A DNA stretch of 64,000 nucleotides from Prochilodus magdalenae (GCA_024036415.1 JAMWET010000550.1:252001-316000), one strand, 5' to 3'. Positions 25,056-39,318 are shown, counted from the first letter of the stretch. Notes: a model not told the origin generated them from the letters alone. Program-made: numbers and translations.

Positions 25056-25784
25056 CAGTCTTACCATGCTCACATGCTTATTGACATGGCAAGAGGGAAC
25101 GATGTGACTGATGACACCTGCTCAACTGTTTCAATAGGAACAGTGGCATATGCATTTAAAGCTATGGAAAAGACGCCAGTAAATATGGGTTGACAGCCGA
25201 GACTGTAAGCACACATTAATTGACGGTAATGCTCACACATTGGCAGAAGAACAACTATTCCACATGTGGCTAAGAATCTCAATGCTGGACACGATCAGAA
25301 CAGCAAGGAACAGTCTGTCTACAACTACATGCAGAAGGATATTGCAGTAGAGCAGCAGTCCAGGAACCCCTCATCACAAAGCCGAATGCACATTTCAGAG
25401 TTCACTGGTGCAAAAACCTTAGGTCTACAGAGATGTGGACCTCCATGTTCTCCAAAAGTGGGAGAGTAGTACAGACCTGAGTGCTCTGTTAGGGAGTGAG
25501 GGCATGTATAGAACCTAAATGGCTCATACAGGCTGTATTTTTATGTATTTGTGCTGGAAATGTACCCAACATGTTTTTCACCTGACATTCATTTCCACAT
25601 GAAAAGCCATACGGCTGTTTTTTTTCCCCTGTACTGTCATTTTTTTCTCGTTTCTTAGAACTTCTCTCCAGTTCCTCCTCTCACTGACAGTAGCCACTTA
25701 ATTGACTTACTTGGTGGTTTGCCCTGTTTGGGTTTCCCTCTGAAACCCCAAAGTTTCCAAGCATGTCTTTGTTTAAAACATGTC

Positions 25785-25818
<34 letters not shown>

Positions 25819-26365
25819 TGTGGTTTGTCTTGCTGGAGAGGGAAAGAGAGAGGGACGCTATTACTTCGGTGCCTATTCAGCAATCAGCATAGATGACTGT
25901 GCATAACAACTTACACAGCCTACTCTTACTGGGCAAGCTACTATTGGCTGGCTTTATTAAAACAGTAAATAAACAGAGTGAAGTAGTAGTTGGAGATGGA
26001 AAACGATCTGAATTGGGTGTTTTCCTTGCCGCAGGAAAACAGCCTGGCCGTGTGTGATTCATGCTAGGATAAACAGGAGGGCACAGAGTGCTCAGATTGC
26101 TCTGGAGCTAAGCATGGATTACAGAAGAGTCATTGTGTGCTGCCGTCCCTGCACTTAAGATCCAAAGGAACTCAATCTATCAGTGTTGGGTGCTCTAGTG
26201 TAGGAGAGGTTAAAGTGATAATTGGGTGAAAAATCTGATGTACACAAATTTCCCCTTACCCCAAATATAATTTACTCCTTCGGTTTGGCAATGAAGCTAA
26301 CAGGCTAATCTAGCTAAAGTAATAGGAACTAATAAAAACCCTTTACGTGGTGCAGTATGTGGCAG
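25056..26365. other. non-coding stretch with poly-A run
   Basis: No gene seen. A run of about 30 A lies at 25788-25817, possibly the tail of a retroposed sequence, but no recognisable element precedes it. Confidence 0.45.
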
Positions 26366-26369
26366 CAAT

Positions 26370-26665
26370 AAGGGCCTGAGTTTTGAAGTTCATCTCAGGT
26401 GTGGTGATTGGGGTTCTTTCTGCATGGAGTTTGTATGTTCTCCCAGTGTCTGCGTGGGTTTCCTTCCAAAGACATGCAGTTAGATGAGTCAGAAATGCTA
26501 AATTGAACGTGTATGTCAATTTGTGCAGGACTAGAGACCTGTCCAGGGCACTTCCTCCCCCCACCAACTTTCACCCAACGAGTGCTGGGATAGACTCCAG
26601 TATCCCCCATGACCAAAAGAATAAGCAGCTCAGAAGAATTAATGAATGAATGAATGAGAAACCCA
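26370..26665 (+). repeat. LINE-like fragment (fish L2-type phrase)
   Basis: Carries the very common fish repeat phrases GGAGTTTGTATGTTCTCCCA, GTCTGCGTGGGTTTCCTTCC, CAAAGACATGCAGTTAG, and GGGATAGACTCCAGTATCCC in order, ending in (GAAT)n. It is a truncated, non-coding relic. The two minus-strand frames through it are artefacts. Confidence 0.65.
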
Positions 26666-27103
26666 TCCTATTAGCATCCTGCTAACTTCTGCCCAAAAAT
26701 CAGGACATGCTTTAAAATATACAAGGAGTTATACCCTAATAATCGAAACTAAACTCATATAAGAGATTCACTCAAAGAAGAGTCAAAAAGTAGAATCTGG
26801 AATGGCTCTTGTAATTAACTGGGCTATCTACTTTTTTCCATTTTTATAGATGGCAATTCACATTAGCAAGTCTGTGTAAGGGATTTTAAACCACACCACG
26901 CATTTGTCCCTTTTACTCCTTCAGTTGTTCAGCATCTCCAGCGGTGGAAAGCAGCACTAGTATTAATTCAAGGCCACACAAGACATCAAAAATGGCATCA
27001 ACTCCCTCATGAGCAAAATCTATAATGCCACAACACCCCAAAAAGCTTAGCTAAATAATGTATCACTTTAAAACAAAAGCACACAAGTCTGGTGTCTGAT
27101 TAT

Positions 27104-27595
27104 ACTCATCATGAAAATACTAGCTGCACCCAGAAGGAGGTGTCAGATTGCAGTGCTATTGGGAAGCAAGATAAAGGTTACCAGGAACAATAAGACTGAC
27201 ATGGGCGATATTTATTGAGCTACACATACAGAAGTAGTGTCTCTCAGTGTGGCGTTGGGTTGCTATGTTCCCTGATGCAACACGCTAGATGTCTAAGCAG
27301 GGAGTTGTAGAGGTTCCTTCTGGTGCACTGTGATAATCCATCCCATGCAGCTTGAATATTCTTACACAGTTCTTGCAGATTTTGAAGTAGGGATGGAGGT
27401 GAAGTGACACCAGGCCTTCTGGACATGCAACGAATGACAACAAACCGCATCACCTTGTTTACATCACATGCGCTGCCAAGCATGAAACTTGAATCATTAG
27501 CATGAATCGCAACGCCAAAGCTACCCACCGAGTTTCATTCCTGTCGGTTAATTCCATTCAACAATTCTTTTGATGATGAGTATGTTGTTTGCCTT
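27104..27595 (-). mobile_element. Tc1-like family A, internally deleted copy with both ends
   Basis: The left end ACTCATCATGAAAATACTAG then CTGCACCCAGAAGGA matches the inverted right end TCTTTTGATGATGAGT near 27575. The minus strand retains C-terminal transposase-like frames (27528-27244) but lacks most of the catalytic domain. The copy is about 490 bases; the other full-span copies range from about 440 to 650. Confidence 0.8.
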
Positions 27596-27599
27596 TAAC

Positions 27600-28790
27600 C
27601 CAACACTGAATTCTTACTACTTATTATGGGGGAGAAACTGTGAGGTTCTTGTAGTGCAGATTTCTCTAATAATCCAGAAAGACTACTAGTACTTTGGATG
27701 TTAGAAAATGGTTCCGAGAGCCATCTTCAGTCATCACCAATAGTGTACTCCTACTAGAGTTAAAAAAAAAAAAAAAATTGGAGAGCACGATGTAACGAAA
27801 GCAGATGCAGATATTCTGGTTTCCGGGTGTATCATGTAACATTGATGACGGTAAAATAATGGTCTAAAAAATTGTTTTTCTTTTGGGACTATTTTGTCTT
27901 AAAATACCCCTCTTGTATCCCTCCACCATGACCTGTCTCAGAAATCAGGCACCTTATTCATAACTTCCTGGTTCCCATCCCCACCACTGTGAGCAATTCT
28001 AAACATTTTAGTTTCTCTAAAATAAAGCATTTTGCACCAGACCACTCTGATTTTGTTGTAAATATGCTGAAATCGTAAAAAATCAGTTTCGCTTTAGATT
28101 ACAGAACTAGAACTCGTTTTAAGACAGCTAAAAAGCTAACTCAGATACCACACATGCTGACAGATGTTTGGAGGAAGAGGAAACTTGATACTGAACACAT
28201 CTCCTCAGCTAGTTTTCAGATTGAACCAAGTGCCACTGGAAACACCACTGAACTGTACATGAATCCTCTCTTCCAGAAACTGTAAAACCTTTGCTGGGTG
28301 CTTTGCGGTAGGGGCACTTACTATTTAGCACCCCTGATTCAGCTCATTAAAAGCTGATAATTGGCTGAAGAGGTGACTCCACAGTGTTAGAAGAGAGACT
28401 GTAAACTCATTATCCATCATGAGCTTTGTAACAAGAGAGCTCTTTAGCTGTTCTACAAATACTCAGATTCCACAAATCTGGTGAAGCTGAGGGGATTTTC
28501 AACCATGTTGTCAGGGACAGGACTGAGTTTAGGATTTGGGGTGTGGTTAAGGAAAGAAAGCTGATTGCTAAAAATGAATGAAAATGTAAAGCCACCTTGC
28601 ATATGAGTGTTTGGTCAAAAGGGTCCTTTTAGGCCAGACTTACTGCTGGGTTTAAGGCGAGACACTCCAGATGAAGGGGGTAACATTTATTTACTATTAA
28701 AATAAAAGGTTATTAAAATAAAAGTTTTATGAACTGTATGTTTAGATATACAAATAAGTCATGACCTATTTAAATGTGTGCAAATAGGTA
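27600..28790. other. non-coding stretch, no gene seen
   Basis: AT-rich unique sequence with a poly-A at 27760-27776. No supported feature. Confidence 0.45.
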
Positions 28791-28799
28791 TGTTTAAAA

Positions 28800-29365
28800 T
28801 GTCATACCACTGTTTACAGACATCTAATTATAGAAAGTAGTAACAAACAATGTAACAAATATAATAATAAATACTGTAATAATAAAAATATAAAACAAAA
28901 GCTATCTATTACTATTTGTGAATATGAATTAACATTGTGCAAAAACAGAAAGCCATGTTTTCTCATTTGCTAGGGGTGGAGGGGGGTCTTTTATTTTATT
29001 ACTTTAAAAATCTGACAACATAACAGCCAAAAACATTTTAGTTATATATTTTTAGTCGTACAGTGTTCTATTACTCAGGGTAGAAATTATATACAATCAG
29101 TCCCCTCTTTAAAACTTTCAGAAAATAGATAAGGGTACAACTGGAACATTTTGTACGCAAGTGCTACCGAAGTGGAGATTTCTGGCTCAGAGCGTGAGAA
29201 ACTCATTTTGAGAAACTGGCCTTTAAAGAGATACCACATACCACTGTTTACAGAAATCTAATTATACCACTAGTAACAGCAATGTAACAATAAAAATCTA
29301 ATAATAATTTATAAAATTATATAAATAATATATAAATTAAATAAAAATATAAAACAGCTATATAT
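28800..29365. repeat. diverged tandem duplication, spacing about 430 bases
   Basis: CATACCACTGTTTACAGACA, then CTAATTATA, AGTAACA, CAATGTAACA, AAAATATAAAACA and a following GCTAT-run near 28804-28915 recur in the same order at 29234-29365. The block between is unrelated, so the duplicated unit may include it. Confidence 0.6.
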
Positions 29366-29377
29366 ATTACATTTGTG

Positions 29378-30930
<1,553 letters not shown>

Positions 30931-30969
30931 CCCACACTCACACTCACACACGTTCACACACACACACCC
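30931..30969 (+). repeat. (CA)n microsatellite, imperfect
   Basis: CACACTCACACTCACACAC and CACACACACACC runs. Confidence 0.85.
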
Positions 30970-30999
30970 ACCCGTTGCAGGCCTGTGACGTTGCTTGTG

Positions 31000-31560
31000 T
31001 GCGGTGGTGCCTTACAAACAGAAAACGGCCTCCTCACTCTCTGAGCCAAACAAAACCGACGTTACCTCGTTTTCAGGAGTGTTCAGCACAGTAGCAGTCT
31101 CTCACGACCCCCAGCAGACACAGCAAGCAAACAGGAACCGTCCTCCCTCGAAGCTAGCGGAGTCCGAACACAGCAGCGGTTCTCTGGAGCAAGCTCTGTG
31201 ATTAGGTCCTCCCTGAAGCCAGAGGAACTCTGAACACCGCGGCTGGTCAGCCTTCTGTCTGGGTAATGTCCTCCTCGAAGCAGAGGGAGCTGAACTCCCA
31301 CTCCGCGAAGTTAGCGGCTACCGCTAACGAAGGTGGCTGAGCTCCAACAGTCACTGGCCAGGCCCAAACACACCGCAAAGTTGGGTCACTGTGGTTTACC
31401 CACCTAAAGTTAGTCAACGGTCAGTTTTTTACTGAACACTAACTCCATTTATTGGACAGTTTTAGCTATGCTTCCGAACTCCCTCCAACACTCCCCCGAA
31501 CCGCCTTCTTTCGTCTCTCCCGCTCCGGCTTCTCTCTCTCCAAGTCCCACCCCTAGATTG
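31000..31560. promoter_or_regulatory. CpG-richer block, possible promoter or repeat
   Basis: Locally higher GC and CpG than its AT-rich surroundings, with GTTAGCGGCTACCGCTAACG (a palindrome-like phrase near 31310) and a C/T-rich end (TCTCCCGCTCCGGCTTCTCT). No TATA box, first exon or known gene could be tied to it. It could equally be part of a dispersed repeat. Confidence 0.25.
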
Positions 31561-31816
31561 ACACTATAGGTCAGTTACAGCTGTTCAGCCAATGAGTAAA
31601 GAGTACACCTAACCTGCTGACACCAAACACCTGCTCAGCTAGTACACTACAACCTAGCTTTGCGGGACAGCTCTGCTCTTAAAGCAACAGACATCTATTT
31701 TACCAGAAATGAACTTTTGTGTTTTTAATGAACTATTAATACAATTGTACATATTTTTAACCAGCCTACAAATCTACCATAACTAAAAGTTATCATTGTG
31801 GGCCATGAGAACATAC

Positions 31817-32400
31817 CCATCATCAAAAGAATAGTTGCACCAAGAAGAATTTAGAAGACAGGAATAAAACTTGACATTGTGAGACATGCTGGTGATTCAA
31901 ATTTCACGCGTATCTGCGCATGTGACGTAAGCAAGAACGGGTCTTATCGCTGTACTGAAACAACAGCCACAATGGCGGACATTCATTGAGCAATGATGCC
32001 TTCATGAGTCATCCTGTCGAACAACACAGAACTACATTCACACAGACTGCTACAACCCACCACGTCAACGTCACCAAAGACTACAGCGGTGTTTTGCCAG
32101 ACTGTCATGGAATGACTTAGAATGACAGTGGGTCATCATTAGTGACGAGTGAGCAGTTGAGGAGGAACTGTGTGAAAATATTCAGGCTGCATAGGATGGA
32201 TTATTATGTGGCATTAGCAACCATGGCAGCTCGTGCTATACTGAGAGACACTACTTCTGTATGTATAGCTCAGTAAATATTGTCCATATCAGTCTAAATG
32301 TATCATCATTTATTGTTTCTGATAATCTTTTATCTTCCTTCCCAATAGCATTCCAATCCCACACCTCCTTCTGGATGCAACTATTTTTTTGATGACGAAA
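31817..32400 (+). mobile_element. Tc1-like family A copy with both ends
   Basis: Begins CATCATCAAAAGAATAGTTG then CACCAAGAAG. Ends CTTCTGGATGCAACTATTTT then TTTGATGACG, the inverted partner. Inside are transposase relics (GCCAGACTGTCATGGAATGA and GTGGGTCATCATTAGTGACG) with stops and a deletion after the first catalytic-Asp region. About 580 bases, non-autonomous. Confidence 0.85.
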
Positions 32401-32715
32401 GACAGATTATGTCATTCACATACAGCTGCTCATGCACAGTGATAATCCTACACATATACACAACAGAAAGTATAAAATATTTAAATGAATAAAAAGTCCA
32501 GAGTGTCTAGTATCGATGCTCCTTCTCTCATGTGGAATCTCATTGTCTATCTTTCCTTACTCCTTTATGTGTTTTATTCCAAGCTCAAGCATTTAAGATT
32601 AAGCTGCATTTGTAATTTATTATTTACCTCTGTGAAGTGCCTGTGTGGGTTTTACCTCGACTAAATACCCTCTCAAAATCCTGCAAGATTGATTGTTTTT
32701 GGAATAAGCTGCATT

Positions 32716-32999
<284 letters not shown>

Positions 33000-33945
33000 C
33001 TCGCAGGATGCGTTGGATTTAACAGGTGAACGCCATGTCTGAATGAAGGCGCAGGAAACGAGGGGAGGCCAACAAAAGCCTCAGAACCTGTTTGTGTGCT
33101 TTGAACACACATGGCGCCGGCTGTCCAAACACACCGTGTTTAATTAGAGGAGATAGAGGTGGGAATGGAGAGAGGAAAGGAGCGAGGGAGGGAGGACAGG
33201 AGGCCCTCATGTATTTTCCATTAATGCTGAGGATAGCACATGAGGAGTGGGCTGAGGGTTAGGCAAACACAGCCTGTTTGAATCTATCACACTGTGTGCG
33301 CACACGCTGGCGTACACCGAGCAGGTTTTAAAGGCTAGCGTGCTGGAACAGTGTCAGCAGGCGTACAGTGGAATGCAATTACACTAACTTACCGTCCAGA
33401 TCGGCCTGGAGCAAAGCAAGGCTTTTTTGGAGGGGTTATTGCTGGGCACGGAGTTATGCAACATGACTCAATTCTCTCAAGTAGGTCAACTACAGGTCAC
33501 TAGCTTTAGAGCATTGTGTCATATAAATACATAAATTAATGACATGCACAGATGCAGTGATGTGAAGCATATCCATCAGAAAAAACTTTGTGTCTCCAGT
33601 TTAGTCATTTTTGAGTTTTTGACATACTTTGAAAATGGATGTTGCCCTTTGCATAATTTTCATGATAAATGGACTGAGGGAAGTGGCCCATAATTACTTG
33701 GGAATATATCTGGTTACCTTGACTTGCATTTAAAATAAGGTAAATTTTTTCCATCTCCTGTAAGGCTATCATTTTGATCTTTAAAGGAAAACTTTAAAAT
33801 TTAAAACATGTATTGGTGAGCCCTCAAGGCCTCATAGGTATTTAGAGAAAGCCTTAAGATTTCTGTCAAATAAAAGCATTTCATATTTATTTAATAGCAT
33901 CATTGTAGTTATTGTATCTTGTTCGATACAGCCAGATTAACTACT
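33000..33945. other. non-coding stretch, no gene seen
   Basis: Mixed sequence. Part 33000-33430 is relatively GC-rich, repeat-free and may be regulatory; the remainder is AT-rich. No exon recognised. Confidence 0.4.
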
Positions 33946-33951
33946 AATGTA

Positions 33952-34392
33952 CACTCATCACGAAAAGAATAGTATCACCCAGAAGGAAGTGTGAGGTTGT
34001 AATGCCTTTCAGAAGGATATGGGCAGTATTTATTAAGCTACACATACAGAAGTATTGTCTCTCAGCTAACGCACATGTATAAATTCCTAAAGGTGTCCAG
34101 TGATAATCCATCCCATGCAGCTTAAACATTCTCACACAGTAAATTGCGGTAGGGGTGGAGGTGGAGTGATACCAGGCCTTCTGGACGTGCTATGTATCAC
34201 AACAAACCACTAATCTTGGCACTGACCACCACACTCGGATTTGTTGGTCATCTCCTCCAAGAGAAAGGTGGGACTTGTCACTGATGACTCATGGAGGGCA
34301 TCACTGCTCGCAGGATTCTGTCAACCAACGGCAAGCCTACCCACCAAGTTTCATTCCTTCTGGGTGCAGATATCATTTTGAGGAGTGTATAT
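33952..34392 (-). mobile_element. Tc1-like family A, internally deleted copy with both ends
   Basis: The left end ACTCATCACGAAAAGAATAG then TATCACCCAGAAGG mirrors the right end CCTTCTGGGTGCAGATATCA then TTTTGAGGAGTGT. The interior keeps the phrase GTGATAATCCATCCCATGCA, with deletions. About 440 bases and non-coding. Confidence 0.8.
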
Positions 34393-35870
34393 GCTGGTTT
34401 CCAGTAGGGCAAGTTTTTCTTTAGATCTTTTATAGACATCCTAGAGATGCCCAGACATCTGCAGGATATGTCTCTGACTCTGATTATGAGTAGTGGCCTG
34501 ACCGATGCATTCCAGTCAGAATACATTGGCGGCAGCTCTAAGCCTGGGCTCTGAGGGAGTCACTGTAAAACTGCTACAAGGTCAAATATGTGAAATGTCT
34601 GTCAAAAGCTTCAAATCACACATGATTAAAACCTATTAAAAGCTGCAAATATCATGTATTCTACCAAGCCTCAAAAATGTGTATCACTGTTAGCTTAATG
34701 CTAATATACTACTGGAATCCTATAGGAATGCTATCACAAATTAGCTTAATTGTAGCAGTGTTTTTTCCTCCTAGTTTTTGACCGAGATTTGACCGAACAG
34801 AAGGCCTAGCTCTAATAGTGATGGTCCTCCACTGGAAAAATGCCACAATTTTTTTAGAGGTCATGCATGAGTTAATGGTTACATTTATCAGAATGCCTCA
34901 GTGCATGTTTAATTGCCCAAACGTTTGTGTGCCATGTTCCAACACTAACAGGCAGGACAGAGAGATAACGGGGTATTTAGGCAGTAATTAGTGTGTGTGT
35001 GTGTGTGTGTGTGTAGCTTTGCTGTGAAGAGCAGCAGGCCTGGCTGATATTCGCTGGAGCTCTGTTTAAAGGCACTGCTGGGTAAACAGACTGAGGAAGG
35101 TCAATATTATCATAGGCTGCTCTGAGAACAGTCGACCGATGGGGCTCGCGCTGGAACTGACAGCTGTTTCCTCCCTTTTCACTTGCACTACAAAACTGAT
35201 CAAACAAGACAGAACTCGCACGTTTTACATATAGCATTTACACTAGTCATAGAATGCTGATTACTTGGCATGTCAATCAAAGGATTGCTATATTTCCTGT
35301 ACCCAGACATGTCAGACATATTAACACTTGTTTAATAGAGTTTGTATACACACCTATCTTTCAGTCGTGTATCCACCAGTCTGAATAAGCTTCTGCATAT
35401 GGATACGCACTCAATGATCCACATTCAAGACTCCTTGTATTGTACAGTAATAAAAAACTTCCAGATCAGTGTGGCCTTGTACTTCAAGAGCGGCTGCATA
35501 CAATATTAGTGCAGTCTTATGCTGCCATCTGCTGGTGAGGGTGTGTATTACACCAGGTCTTAATTTATATTTTGCCATGGTATTTCAGTTTGAGAGTTGC
35601 ATGTCCAGAGCAGGTATTTAAACATTAAATATTACAGTTCAGATACAAATATATTGACATTATTCACATTAGCCAATCTAAACCATTGTTTTCCGTATCA
35701 TGGCCCAATGCACATTAGGGTTGCCCATGCACTAACACTGCTGAAAATCATTTCTGAGCCACGTTATAATACTTGAACTGCTACCTTCAGATTGCAGGAT
35801 TCAGACACCAGTTGCAGGTCATCATTTTTACTGACACCAGAGGTTTATTAAACAAAACTGTGTATTTACA
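34393..35870. other. non-coding stretch
   Basis: No gene seen. A (GT)n run is at 34989-35014. Segment 34880-35240 is repeat-free and may be conserved non-coding DNA. Confidence 0.4.
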
Positions 35871-35872
35871 GC

Positions 35873-36126
35873 ATATCGTCGCTGTCCAAAGAAAAACAAG
35901 TATCTCCAAAATAGCAACTTTGCAGGAGATGCCAAAGCCCAATTTCATTCTAATGTAAGTTAATGGAACCAGAGTTTTACCAACCGCTCTTTGGGCCATT
36001 TCTGTTGGTCCATTCATCAGGAAATGAACACATGGTGTAAACAGCAGGTCATGTGATCAAATTATAGATAAAAGTAAAAATTGTCAAAAATGGAGATACA
36101 TGTCTTTTATTGGACAGCAACAATAC
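35873..36126 (+). mobile_element. family B MITE, near complete
   Basis: Starts ATATCGTCGCTGTCCAAAGA then AAAACAAGTATCTCCAAAAT. Ends with the inverse, GGAGATACATGTCTTTTATT then GGACAGCAACAATA. The middle phrase GGCCATTTCTGTTGGTCCAT is shared with copies at 37.4, 50.2 and 60.45 kb. No coding capacity. Confidence 0.85.
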
Positions 36127-37145
36127 AAGAGTTTGTATTTAGTAGCCCCTTTTCTCTCTCTTGCTTTACACACTACTAGTAGTCATGATACTGGAACCTA
36201 CAACTTCAATACAATACTTATCAATACAATACCATACCAATGGGGCATCAGTGCAGAGCGAGAAAAAGGAAACATAGCACTGTAGGGAAATTTCCTGCAC
36301 CATTCCAGTAATTGCTGGTCTTATTCAGAGTTTACAAAATGACCATCCAAAAACAACAGCCACCCGCAGATCGTGCCCAGACAACAGGGCTTTAAATTAA
36401 ATGTGGGGTTTAGTTTAACCGATGATTTAACATCAGAAACTGGTGTTGGCCCATCAACACACACTTTTCATTCTACAATAAGAGCCAACTACAGCCATAA
36501 AATTATAAACATGTGCGAGCAAACTCCATATAGGAAAGTCTGTTCACTTGGCAGCCATCTTGGCAATGCCCTTGGGCAGTTATTTCCACTCGTACTTGTT
36601 TTCTAAGACTTTCCAGCCTCCTATCTCTCAGATTTGGGAAAGACCTACAAACCCCAAACTGAAAGCCTCATGAACTTTCAGAGAGAGATTTGAAATCACT
36701 GGCATTTTTGGATTGTGCATATCTCCACATCAGGGGGAGCTTTTCCCACTTGTGGCTTGGTAATATTGAAGAATGGGAAGAAGCGTTCGTAAGGAGCTTT
36801 TCGTTCACAAGTGAACCGTCTCTGCTCCCATTATAATGTCTCTTGTACAGGCCACATGAATCATTGCAAAGTCTGATGCAGGACCATTTCATTCTCTGAA
36901 AAATGGACAGACTTGATAGGGTGGGATATTGTACTGGTACGTGTTGATATATTTGGTATTGTAGCCCACTATTGACTGTGGATACACGGGAGACGTGGCC
37001 ACCTGCAGAGCACCATGGGAAGCACCGGACTCGAAGTAAGATCTACTTCGCATGTACTATTGCATCTCCAAAAATATAAAACTGATCAAAGTTTCTTTTT
37101 GTTCGTTATTTCATTCAAAAAGTCCCAACATAGTCTGGGCCAGTA
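36127..37145. other. non-coding stretch, no gene seen
   Basis: Unique-looking sequence. Several 60-77 codon frames without domains. Confidence 0.4.
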
Positions 37146-37149
37146 TGGC

Positions 37150-37630
37150 TCATGAATATCAGAAATCCAATACCTCAAATATTTGGTTGCGGCTCCTTTA
37201 CTAGGAATTGCTGCTTCAGGTGGGACACTGCTGAGAATTCACTGAAGCCCAAGTGCTTTGATAATGACCTTCACTTTGTCTGTATGGATGGGTCAGGTGT
37301 CTCATCTTCCTTTTGACAGGAGCCCATATATCGTCGCCGCCCAAAGAAAAACATGTATCTCCAAAATGGCAGCTTTACAGGAGAGGCCAAAAGCCTTTTC
37401 ATTTTAACGTAGGTCAATGGAACCAGACATCTTTCCAAGCCCTTTTGGGCCATTTCTGTTGGTCCATTCGTCATGAGATTTTCACACAGTGGTAACAGCA
37501 GCTGGTGTGTTCAAATGATGTGTAAAAGTAAAAATGGGCAAAAATGGAGATACATGTTTTTCATTGGACAGTGAAGATATTCTCTAGGGGTTTTAGGTCA
37601 AGAACAGTAATCAGTGGTGGACAAATTACA
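37150..37630 (-). mobile_element. older DNA transposon remnant split by family B insertion
   Basis: Positions 37160-37326 match a widespread fish transposon consensus as I remember it (TTTGGTTGCGGCTCC, GGGACACTGCTGAGAATTC, GCCCAAGTGCTTTGATAATG, GGTGTCTCATCTTCC). The expected continuation, TTCTCTAGGGGTTTTAGGTCA-like, only resumes at 37580, after the family B copy. The element is thus interrupted. The orientation and exact superfamily are uncertain. Confidence 0.6.
37328..37578 (+). mobile_element. family B MITE inserted in an older element
   Basis: The left end TATCGTCGCCGCCCAAAGAA and the right end TTTTCATTGGACAGTGAAGATA are inverse. The interior matches the copy at 35873-36126. Flanks CCCATA on the left and ATTCTC on the right rejoin into the host consensus, consistent with a short TA-type target duplication. 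Confidence 0.85.
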
Positions 37631-38015
37631 CAAACCAAACTTCCTCCCTGGTAGCATGATTTATTATGGCTCTAATGTTCTATTATCATTTCTGGAACAG
37701 GACTCTTAATCAGCTCAGTGTAGGTGAAGAGACTCTAGTGGGTCCCAGTCCACCAGTCTTTAATAGAAGCTCATTCAATAGTCTGACACTGATGTCTGTT
37801 TAAATGACCATAAGCACAAACACTGAGGGAGAACAGTTCCCGTTAGCTAGAACCAAGCTCTGTCCAACAGGTCAAAACAAACTCAAAACAACGTGACCAC
37901 TGTCCCCTGATGGGTGGGCTCGCTTCATACTTCTGTTATTTGGACATATGTTTTTATTCACACATGGGCCAAAAGGATGGACAGATTTGGCAGTGGAGTA
38001 AAAAGGATGATACAT
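37631..38015. other. non-coding stretch
   Basis: No gene seen. It may still contain eroded sequence of the element whose transposase fragment follows at 38020. Confidence 0.4.
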
Positions 38016-38019
38016 TTAC

Positions 38020-38285
38020 CTACTGTCCACCACCGATGGTAATATCATGGGCAACAAAGTTTTGGCAAAGGGTGTCCTGCTGGAAATTAAACGCAGGATC
38101 TCCATAAAGCTGGTGAGCAGATGGAAGCATGAAGTGCTCTAAACCCTCCTGGTGGGCAGCTGTGTTGACTTTGGACTTGATATAATACGGTGGACCAAAA
38201 CCAACAAATGACATGGCATCCCGAACCACCACAGACTGCCGAAACCTCACACTTCAGACAGCCTGGACTCTGTCTGGACTTCCTG
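38020..38285 (-). pseudogene. Tc1/mariner transposase fragment (different family)
   Basis: The minus strand reads VGFGPPYYIKSKVNTAAHQE, then LEHFMLPSAHQLYGDPAFNF, then QQDTLCQNFVAHD. This is the middle of a Tc1-type DDE domain, including the segment before the second catalytic Asp (FQQD). The frame breaks beyond it on both sides. It is a different family from A by sequence. Confidence 0.85.
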
Positions 38286-38539
38286 AAGACTCTTGGACTT
38301 CCAAATGAAGTGCCAATCTAATCTTTAGCTGAGAAGAAGACCACTAAATAACAGTCCAGTCCTTTTACTCTTTATCCCAGGTGAGAAGCTGACATTGTGT
38401 CTGCTTCAGAAGTGGCTTGATATTAGACATTCTGCGGTTGTCGTTGTTTTCTTGGAGATGTCTGTGCATGGTGGCTGTAGCTCATACACCTTTGCTATGA
38501 TAGTAGTATGGCTTGATACTCTTTCAGTTTAGCTGATAC

Positions 38540-39010
38540 TCTTTTCAGAGCTTTCAGTGTAGAGCAAGGAAACTCTGAAATGTCCTCCGCACAGAGACAT
38601 AAAGATTCGGGCCGAGAAGATCCTAATCTTTTAACTTTATGGTTGACATCATTTTCCGTTACCTCAGTGCTCATCTGTTAATGTCACCGTGACTGATTGC
38701 TTTGGCATACTGATCAATTCGTGAAAAGAAAATCATTATTTCCTACGCAATCACGGAAGCAATCAGGTCCTGTGTTTGTCTTTCCATGAAGAGATTATTC
38801 CTACAAAATAGGCAGCATGATTCAAAGATAAGGACATAATTCCGCTTTTGATCCCAGAAGATTTATGTTCATCTGACTGTACACAGTGTGGATCTATAGT
38901 CCTATCTGTGTTTAAATACAGTGACAGGTACAAACACTGTCATAAAAGGATCCAGTGCCTCTTTTTCATCGCACCTTTTAAACGTGTCACGGCAGACAGG
39001 AAAGAGCAGT
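38540..39010. promoter_or_regulatory. candidate conserved non-coding block
   Basis: Repeat-free sequence with balanced composition and several A/T-rich cores (for example GAAAATCATTATTTCCTACG near 38727, TTCAAAGATAAGGACATAAT near 38820). No exon detected. Inference from appearance only. Confidence 0.25.
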
Positions 39011-39176
39011 TAATCTAAGCCAATAAGACTTTCTCAGCAGGCCGGTAAAACACACAGACGCGCTAGCTGTGTGTGCCTGTTTGAGTGTCTCCGCTTGCCA
39101 CGACATTTCTCATCATCTGTCAACAGAGGAGCGAATGCTGAGCAAACAGCATCAGTCAGCGTGTGTGCACAGCAAA

Positions 39177-39205
39177 TGAGAGAGAGAGAGAGGGAGAGAG
39201 GGAGA

Positions 39206-39244
<39 letters not shown>

Positions 39245-39318
39245 GGAGAGAGAGAGAGGGAGAGAGAGAGGGAGGGAGAGAGGGAGAGAGAGAGAGAGAG
39301 AGGGAGAGAGAGATGCAG
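39177..39318 (+). repeat. (GA)n / GGGA microsatellite
   Basis: About 140 purines with AGAGAGGGAGAG variants. Open frames on both strands here are artefacts. Confidence 0.95.
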
